DNA of 64,000 nt, taken from positions 62,001 to 126,000 of the forward strand of contig CAITNO010000099.1 in NCBI GenBank assembly GCA_903893795.1, written 5' to 3'. This document shows positions 60,413 to 64,000 of this stretch, in pieces. How positions within the stretch are numbered: the first letter of the stretch is position 1; each line of letters begins with the position of its first letter. This DNA comes from Candidatus Hydrogenedentota bacterium. GTDB taxonomy: Bacteria > Hydrogenedentota > Hydrogenedentia > Hydrogenedentales > CAITNO01. The notes below the pieces were generated by a model. It saw nothing but the letters and a program-made list of their open reading frames with translations. It was not told the DNA's origin and ran no database searches. The position numbers and the translations under genes are program-made.

Positions 60413-61383
60413 GCCGCGCCCTCCAAAGCTTGTTCCGCTGTCGGACGGGGGATGGTGTCCTGAACGAAGTGTTCGACTTCCACGATCTGTTCTTCCATGG
60501 CGGCCACGGAAGGCTCATGGCGGGCAAACTTCACCCGGTCGGAATGGCGCAGGAAAAGGGCCAGAAACTCCTGCTGTTCCGCGGTGAGGAGCCCGCTCTG
60601 GGCAGCGATATCAAGGAATTCGGGTGTCGTCTGTTCCGGCGCGCGGAGGCGGAAGCGGTCCTCGACGTAATAACGCAAGATTGCCGAGAGATCCACATAG
60701 TAGCGCTCTGTTTGGTCCTGCATGGGCAGATTGCGCAGGCGCAACTCATGGAGGCGCGCCAAGGCCACATCCCAGGCCGGCCGCGGCGGTGCAGCAGGCA
60801 GGGGTTTCTTGCGCCAGAAGAGCCGCCATAGCAATGCTGCCACTGCGGCCAGGGCCGCAATCGCGCCCACAATCCACCAGGTTCCATGGAAACTCCTGTC
60901 CTTCAACGAGGACAAAGGGGCGCTCTCTTCAAAAGTCGCGGCGGCCGTCTTTTCCTGCTCGGTCAGGTCGCGTGCGTGAAACACGAGCGACGGAAGGGGA
61001 TAGCTGGTGGTTTCGGTGCCCGAACTGACAGCCACATCCATGTCGGGAAGGCGGTAATTGCCCGGTTTGACGGCGTCCAGACGGTAAGCGCACTCCGATT
61101 GGGTTCTGTCGTTCGGCTTTTCTGTGAATACAGGGCTGGCGGCCGCAACCTCAATGTCTTTAATCTTTCCGGCGAGGTCGGGCCAATGCACCGTTGCCCC
61201 CTTCGGGGCGTCCACGCGCACCGTAAGCGTGGCGGAACGGTGGTAGGGGAGTAAGGGGCCATCGAGTTCTGCGGTGACCGTGGCCTGAATCGCTGCGAAA
61301 GCGGCGGGGGACATCGCGCTGATGAGCGTCAGCGCGCCCGTCAGCATCCAACGAAAGCGTTGTTTTGAGGTGAGCGTTCTCAT
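60409..61383 (-). CDS. Bat-operon membrane protein (DUF4381/BatD-like)
   Basis: The 324-residue protein has a signal peptide (MLTGALTLISAMSPAAFA). A beta-rich periplasmic domain follows (TVTAELDGPLLPYHRSATLTVRVDAPKGATVHWPD), then a membrane helix near residue 180 (WWIVGAIAALAAVAALLWRLFW) and a cytoplasmic helical tail (LHELRLRNL, SAILRYYVEDRFRLRAPEQTTPEFL). This shape is common in MoxR-Bat operons between the DUF58 and BatA genes, often as DUF4381. It overlaps batA and the DUF58 gene by four bases each. Its biochemical role is unknown. Confidence 0.8.
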   Translation of the reverse strand: MRTLTSKQRFRWMLTGALTLISAMSPAAFAAIQATVTAELDGPLLPYHRSATLTVRVDAPKGATVHWPDLAGKIKDIEVAAASPVFTEKPNDRTQSECAYRLDAVKPGNYRLPDMDVAVSSGTETTSYPLPSLVFHARDLTEQEKTAAATFEESAPLSSLKDRSFHGTWWIVGAIAALAAVAALLWRLFWRKKPLPAAPPRPAWDVALARLHELRLRNLPMQDQTERYYVDLSAILRYYVEDRFRLRAPEQTTPEFLDIAAQSGLLTAEQQEFLALFLRHSDRVKFARHEPSVAAMEEQIVEVEHFVQDTIPRPTAEQALEGAA

Positions 61384-62258
61384 CGCAGCCTTTTCTCCCG
61401 CATGCGGAAGAACCGGTGAATCTCATTGACATAGGGCTGGTCGGTGCGAACATACATGGCGTCCACCCGCGTCTTGCGGAAACGTTCGTCGCGGGCTTGG
61501 GCGCGCCTTGCCGCCATGTCACGATAGGCCTGGCGGATTTTGCGGTCGCTGGTGTTGACGAGCACCTCGCGGCCCGTCTCGGCGTCCCGCAGCGAGGCGA
61601 TGCCAACGTTGGGCAGCTCCTCTTCGCGGGGGTCGGTGACGGAGACGGCAATGATGTCATGGCGCTTGTTGGACAAGCGCAGGGCGGCCTCGTAGTCATC
61701 GGCCATGAAGTCGGAAACGAGGAAGACCACGGCCCTGCGGCGGGTGACATTGTTCAAATAGTGGAGCGCCGCCGGAATGTCCGTGCCGCGCCCCTGGGGT
61801 TCGTGGCACAGCACTTCGCGGATGACGCGCAGCACGTGTTTCCGGCCCTTTTGCGGGGGCACCATGAGTTCCACCTTGTCGGTGAAGATCATCAGGCCGA
61901 CCTTGTCATTGTTCTGGATGGCGGAAAAGGCCAGCACGGCGCAGAGTTCGGCGGCCAACTCGTTCTTGAAGCGGGACACGCTGCCAAAGCGTCCCGAGCC
62001 GCTCATGTCGACAAGCAGCATGACAGTCATTTCGCGCTCTTCGGCCATGATCTTGACGTGCGGGTCGCCGGTGCGTGCCGTCACATTCCAGTCAATGGTG
62101 CGGATGTCGTCGCCGGGCACATAGGCGCGCACTTCCTTGAATTCCATGCCCTGGCCCTTGAACACGCTTTCGTACTGGCCGGCGAGAAACTCGTTGACCA
62201 TGCGGCTGGTCCGGATTTGTATCCGGCGAATCTGTCGCATTACCTCAAGCGGGATCAT
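61380..62258 (-). CDS. DUF58 domain protein (VWA-like) of the MoxR operon
   Basis: The 292-residue protein has the DUF58 hallmark KEVRAYVPGDDIRTIDWNVTARTGDPHVKIMAEERE. A VWA-like part has DMSGS in TVMLLVDMSGSGRFG and AVVFLVSDFMADDYE later. It is a soluble partner of MoxR in the usual MoxR-DUF58-BatA order. The ATG at 62258 lies 36 bases after the MoxR stop, and the 3' end overlaps the next gene by four bases. No membrane segment is seen. It is complete in length for the short DUF58 form. Confidence 0.92.
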   Translation of the reverse strand: MIPLEVMRQIRRIQIRTSRMVNEFLAGQYESVFKGQGMEFKEVRAYVPGDDIRTIDWNVTARTGDPHVKIMAEEREMTVMLLVDMSGSGRFGSVSRFKNELAAELCAVLAFSAIQNNDKVGLMIFTDKVELMVPPQKGRKHVLRVIREVLCHEPQGRGTDIPAALHYLNNVTRRRAVVFLVSDFMADDYEAALRLSNKRHDIIAVSVTDPREEELPNVGIASLRDAETGREVLVNTSDRKIRQAYRDMAARRAQARDERFRKTRVDAMYVRTDQPYVNEIHRFFRMREKRLR

Positions 62259-62294
62259 GGGGGCAACTCCAATGCTGGGTCACTGCTTCGGGCA

Positions 62295-63281
62295 TCAGGG
62301 AACGGGGACGGTTTCAAGGATGCGGCGGATGAGGTCCTCGCTGGTGATGTTCTCCGCCTCGGCCTCGTAGGTGGGCTTGACGCGGTGGCGAAGCACGTCT
62401 ATGGCAACCTGCTTCACGTCGTTGGGGAACACGTTGCCCTCGCCCTGGAGGAAGGCCAGTGCGCGGGCGGCCTGCTGGAGGTAGATCGTGGCGCGTGGGG
62501 AGGCGCCGTATTCGATGAGGTGTTTCATCTGAAGACCGAACACCTCAGGTTCGCGCGTCGCATAAACGAGGTCAACGATATAGTTCTTGGCCTTGTCGTC
62601 CACATAGATCTGGTTGACGATTTCCCGTGCCTTGAGGATTTGCTTCTTGGTGATGACCGATTTGACCTGGGCGGGGTGGAGCATGTCCACGCGGTCCATG
62701 ATCTCCCGTTCCTCGCTTCGGGTAGGATAGCCAATCTTGAGCTTGAGCATGAAGCGGTCCATCTGGGCTTCGGGAAGGGGATAGGTGCCTTCCTGCTCGA
62801 TGGGGTTCTGCGTGGCCAGCACCATGAAAGGCTCTTCCAGGAGGAAGGTTTCCTCGCCGATGGTCACCTGGCGCTCCTGCATCGCCTCCAGCAGCGCACT
62901 CTGCACCTTGGCGGGGGCGCGGTTGATTTCATCCGCCAGGATGATGTTGCCGAATATGGGGCCCTTCTTGATGACGAAGTCGCCGGTCTTGGGCGTGTAG
63001 ACCATCGTGCCGATGAGGTCCGCCGGAAGGAGGTCGGGCGTGAACTGGATGCGCTTGAACTGGCAGTCCATGGCCCGCGCCAGCGTGTTCACAGCCGTGG
63101 TCTTGGCGAGACCGGGCACACCCTCGATAAGCACGTGGCCGTTGGCCAGCATGCCCACCAGGAGACGGTCCACCATGTACCGCTGGCCCACGATGACCTG
63201 GGCGATGGCTTCTCGGAGCCTGTTGATGAAGGGCGCGTGCTCTTCCACGTTCTTCCGCACAGTTTCAACGTTTACCGGCAT
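62295..63281 (-). CDS. MoxR-family AAA+ ATPase
   Basis: The 328-residue AAA+ protein has Walker A in LIEGVPGLAKTTAVNTL and Walker B in NIILADEINRAPAKVQSALLEAMQE. Sensor 1 lies in VLATQNPIEQEGTYPLPEAQMDRF, and the C-terminal lid carries the sensor 2 Arg. MoxR ATPases act as chaperones that load metal or activate VWA partners, here probably BatA/BatB and the DUF58 protein. It lies 3 bases after the stop of the partial gene at the window end and 36 bases before the DUF58 gene. Confidence 0.94.
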   Translation of the reverse strand: MPVNVETVRKNVEEHAPFINRLREAIAQVIVGQRYMVDRLLVGMLANGHVLIEGVPGLAKTTAVNTLARAMDCQFKRIQFTPDLLPADLIGTMVYTPKTGDFVIKKGPIFGNIILADEINRAPAKVQSALLEAMQERQVTIGEETFLLEEPFMVLATQNPIEQEGTYPLPEAQMDRFMLKLKIGYPTRSEEREIMDRVDMLHPAQVKSVITKKQILKAREIVNQIYVDDKAKNYIVDLVYATREPEVFGLQMKHLIEYGASPRATIYLQQAARALAFLQGEGNVFPNDVKQVAIDVLRHRVKPTYEAEAENITSEDLIRRILETVPVP

Positions 63282-63284
63282 GAT

Positions 63285-64000
63285 TTAGGTCTCCTGTTCC
63301 GTCACCGGCAGCGTGTTCCGCCGGGCGATAATGCGTTCTATGTCACGAAAGAGGCTGTCCATCTCGTCATCGGTCGGACGCACTCCCTGGAATCCCACGG
63401 CCGGGATGCGGGCGCGGATGGAATCGGCAACGCTCTTGGCGTCGATATTGATGGTCTGCAGGGCCTCAGCCGATTTGAGCAGTGCCTGGTAGCAGGCGTA
63501 GAGGTCACCATCGAGCCGGGAACGCCGTGCATGATGCAACACTTCCCGCGCTACTGCCACGACATCCTCTTCCTGGCCGGGCACGACCCTCTTCTTGCGA
63601 CTGTATATCCAGAGGGCCACCAAAACTCCCAGTACAGCCAGCGCCCCGGCGACCATGCCCCCCCAGGCGTTCTTGTTTGTCTTGTTAACGATGTTAACGA
63701 CTTTTTCTGGCAGTTTTGCGTGGTTTGCAGGGGTGCTTTCAAAGGCACCCACGATGGGCTGATTGGTGGTAATCACCTGGATTTCCACCGGTGCAACGGT
63801 GTATTTGCCCGCCTTGGAGGCGGTGTACTTCACGACCTGCGTGACCCGCCATCGTTCGCCATCGCGTTCGGCGCGCGTGGCCGAGAGTTCAGCATGTCCC
63901 CAATCCGGCTGGGCAACTTCGAGGGGCAGGACAATACAGGCGTCCCGCGTGCCCTGCCATTCAATGACATATTCAACGGGACAGGGCTGCCCAACAGTCA
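63285..64000 (-). CDS. BatD-like membrane protein, N-terminal part outside window
   Basis: The frame is open to the window edge, giving about 238 visible residues; no start is seen. A beta domain (PCPVEYVIEWQGTRDACIVLPLEVAQPDWGHAELS, then YTASKAGKYTVAPVEIQVIT) resembles the BatD beta modules. A membrane helix follows (GGMVAGALAVLGVLVALWIY), then a cytoplasmic helical tail (HHARRSRLDGDLYACYQALLKSAEALQ). It heads the visible operon and ends 3 bases before the MoxR start. A GTG at 63833 is internal, because the homology continues upstream of it. Confidence 0.75.
   Translation of the reverse strand, partial: TVGQPCPVEYVIEWQGTRDACIVLPLEVAQPDWGHAELSATRAERDGERWRVTQVVKYTASKAGKYTVAPVEIQVITTNQPIVGAFESTPANHAKLPEKVVNIVNKTNKNAWGGMVAGALAVLGVLVALWIYSRKKRVVPGQEEDVVAVAREVLHHARRSRLDGDLYACYQALLKSAEALQTINIDAKSVADSIRARIPAVGFQGVRPTDDEMDSLFRDIERIIARRNTLPVTEQET

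Noticed and set aside
1-64000. tRNA and rRNA genes
   Set aside because: Apart from the tRNA-like part of tmRNA I saw no T-arm or cloverleaf pattern and no rRNA-like conserved blocks.

Overview
The window is high-GC bacterial DNA, densely packed with genes on both strands. It looks like a free-living, polysaccharide-using Gram-negative bacterium with periplasmic export: there are lipoprotein and Tat-type signals, GH20, GH88 and GH106 glycosidases, several Gfo/Idh/MocA dehydrogenases paired with TIM-barrel sugar isomerases, a formylglycine-generating-enzyme-type protein and a Bat aerotolerance operon. This mix recalls Planctomycetes/Verrucomicrobia-type lineages or Candidatus Hydrogenedentota. 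That placement is inference from gene content only; no rRNA gene is present.

Layout. 0-7 kb: the 3' end of dnaJ, a GH88/CocE hydrolase pair, an M32 carboxypeptidase and an exported SUMF1-like protein. 7-10.6 kb: a sugar isomerase and a Gfo/Idh/MocA dehydrogenase separated by a mosaic of nested inverted repeats, then a PilZ protein. 10.7-16.5 kb: a small membrane protein coupled to a polytopic TPR protein, a ClpP-like peptidase, and glnE split by a one-base frameshift. 16.6-21 kb: a GH20 lipoprotein and iorAB, in which IorA lacks its usual ferredoxin tail. 21-22.4 kb: two EF-hand proteins with an unusual Cys-x-x-Cys plus transmembrane C-terminus, each with its own promoter and hairpin. 22.4-27.8 kb: an exported dehydrogenase/isomerase pair divergent from a GH106 glycosidase. 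27.8-30.1 kb: a response regulator and an AbiE type IV toxin-antitoxin pair with a readable promoter and operator. 30.1-37.4 kb: tex, a GrpB fusion, a surface protein, tmRNA and trmO. 37.6-45.1 kb: a large membrane protein, then a glycan-type operon (two-domain oxidoreductase, glycosyltransferase, asparagine synthase). 45.2-47.5 kb: an oxidative-stress/iron cluster (perR, ferritin, 2-Cys peroxiredoxin). 47.8-49.9 kb: a phosphotransferase and an aldo/keto reductase. 50-64 kb: one tightly overlapping minus-strand operon from a BatD-like protein and MoxR through BatA/B/C/D/E-like proteins to GlnD and HtrA.

How the genes fit together. PerR, ferritin and peroxiredoxin form a peroxide and iron defence unit, with a shared candidate PerR-box motif before perR and before the peroxiredoxin gene. 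GlnE and GlnD both belong to PII/glutamine-synthetase nitrogen control but lie 35 kb apart. The Bat/MoxR operon encodes an envelope complex, here joined to the nitrogen sensor and an envelope protease. The glycosidases, isomerases and dehydrogenases suggest degradation of uronic-acid-, hexosamine- and rhamnose-containing glycans.
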